Assembly: GCA_964440605.1 (NCBI GenBank)
Contig: CAYTSW010000058.1
Span: forward strand, 1 to 15,816
DNA length: 15,816 nucleotides
Direction of reading: 5' to 3'
From: CAYTSW01 sp964440605
Lineage (GTDB): Bacteria; Planctomycetota; Phycisphaerae; Phycisphaerales; UBA1924
The notes below the pieces were generated by a model. The model did no database searches, was not told the DNA's origin, and was given only the letters and a program-made list of their open reading frames with translations. Shown here in pieces: positions 13,736-15,816 of the stretch (positions are counted from its first letter, which is position 1; each line of letters starts with the position of its first letter). The translations under genes were made by a program, and so were the position numbers.

Positions 13736-13912
13736 TCAGCGCAGGATGACCCAGAGCGCATGCAGGAGGCCGGGAAGATAGAACAGCAGCGTCAGGATGA
13801 TGCTGAGGATCAGGTGCCCGCCGATCCCCTCTTTGAGCCCTACCGCGAGCGGCGGCAGGAGGATGGCAATGATGACGAGTAGCAGCTTGTTGGTGTCTAT
13901 TGAGTCGGCCAT
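13736..13912 (-). CDS. Pmp3/YqaE-family small membrane peptide
   Basis: This small gene encodes 58 residues. It begins at an ATG with GAGGAG 8-9 nt upstream, a strong ribosome binding site. Two hydrophobic segments are visible: about 10-25 (LLLVIIAILLPPLAVG) and about 33-50. The family signature is present: LPP at the end of the first helix, a Gly-rich turn (GIGGH), an LTLLFYLPG stretch, then HALWVI near the C-terminus. Pmp3 (plasma membrane proteolipid 3) proteins are stress-induced peptides that affect membrane potential and ion tolerance in yeast and plants. The bacterial homologues are poorly understood. It lies 101 bp after the acyl-CoA mutase stop and 33 bp before the methyltransferase. 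Length and motif order match the family well. Confidence 0.93.
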   Translation of the reverse strand: MADSIDTNKLLLVIIAILLPPLAVGLKEGIGGHLILSIILTLLFYLPGLLHALWVILR

Positions 13913-14013
13913 GGGTCTTTCTCCTCAGGCGTGCGCGACGGGCGTCCGCTTTGCCCGAATACCATACCGACTCCGGATGAAGCGTTGACTTCTGAGCGCC
14001 GAGCGAAGCCTGC

Positions 14014-15795
<1,782 letters not shown>

Positions 15796-15816
15796 GATGA
15801 TCTCCGGCGAGGGTGG

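Overview
The window is high-GC, gene-dense bacterial chromosome. The gene set suggests a flagellated, Gram-negative planctomycete, perhaps of the Phycisphaerae type. This is an inference from an HD-GYP protein with a planctomycete-style N-terminus, flagellin, a lipoprotein TolC-type channel with a coiled-coil adaptor, a GH35-like protein and a B12-dependent acyl-CoA mutase. No rRNA, tRNA, CRISPR array, transposase, integrase or phage gene was seen.

Layout from left to right. (1) Positions 1-163 form one long, gap-free imperfect palindrome that may continue past the left edge. It is followed by a leader with a strong ribosome binding site and a + strand HD-GYP protein (276-1505). (2) Converging on it from the - strand is a two-gene efflux unit: a TolC-family outer-membrane lipoprotein (3344-5329), then a membrane-fusion protein (1579-3204). 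The gap between them carries an 18-bp tandem duplication. No inner-membrane pump gene is present. (3) Diverging from the TolC gene is a large GH35 beta-galactosidase-like protein (5557-8370). Its fold signatures are clear, but the residues at the usual catalytic positions are not the expected ones. (4) Tail-to-tail with it lies a - strand pair, gpmI (glycolytic phosphoglycerate mutase) followed by a short-chain dehydrogenase, joined by a one-base TGATG overlap. (5) Upstream of that pair is a flagellin gene with its own ribosome binding site and a hairpin terminator. (6) The right end holds three more - strand genes: an acyl-CoA mutase catalytic subunit (14014-15795), a 58-residue Pmp3/YqaE-type membrane peptide (13736-13912) and a class I methyltransferase (12929-13702).

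The genes do not form one dedicated pathway. Flagellin and the HD-GYP protein touch motility and possible cyclic-di-GMP signalling. The adaptor and channel would form the periplasmic and outer-membrane parts of an exporter. gpmI, the dehydrogenase and the mutase are metabolic. The observations most worth following are the 163-bp palindrome, the Phe/Gln signature in the mutase that points to isobutyryl-CoA-type rather than methylmalonyl-CoA-type substrate choice, and the GH35 protein with altered catalytic positions.
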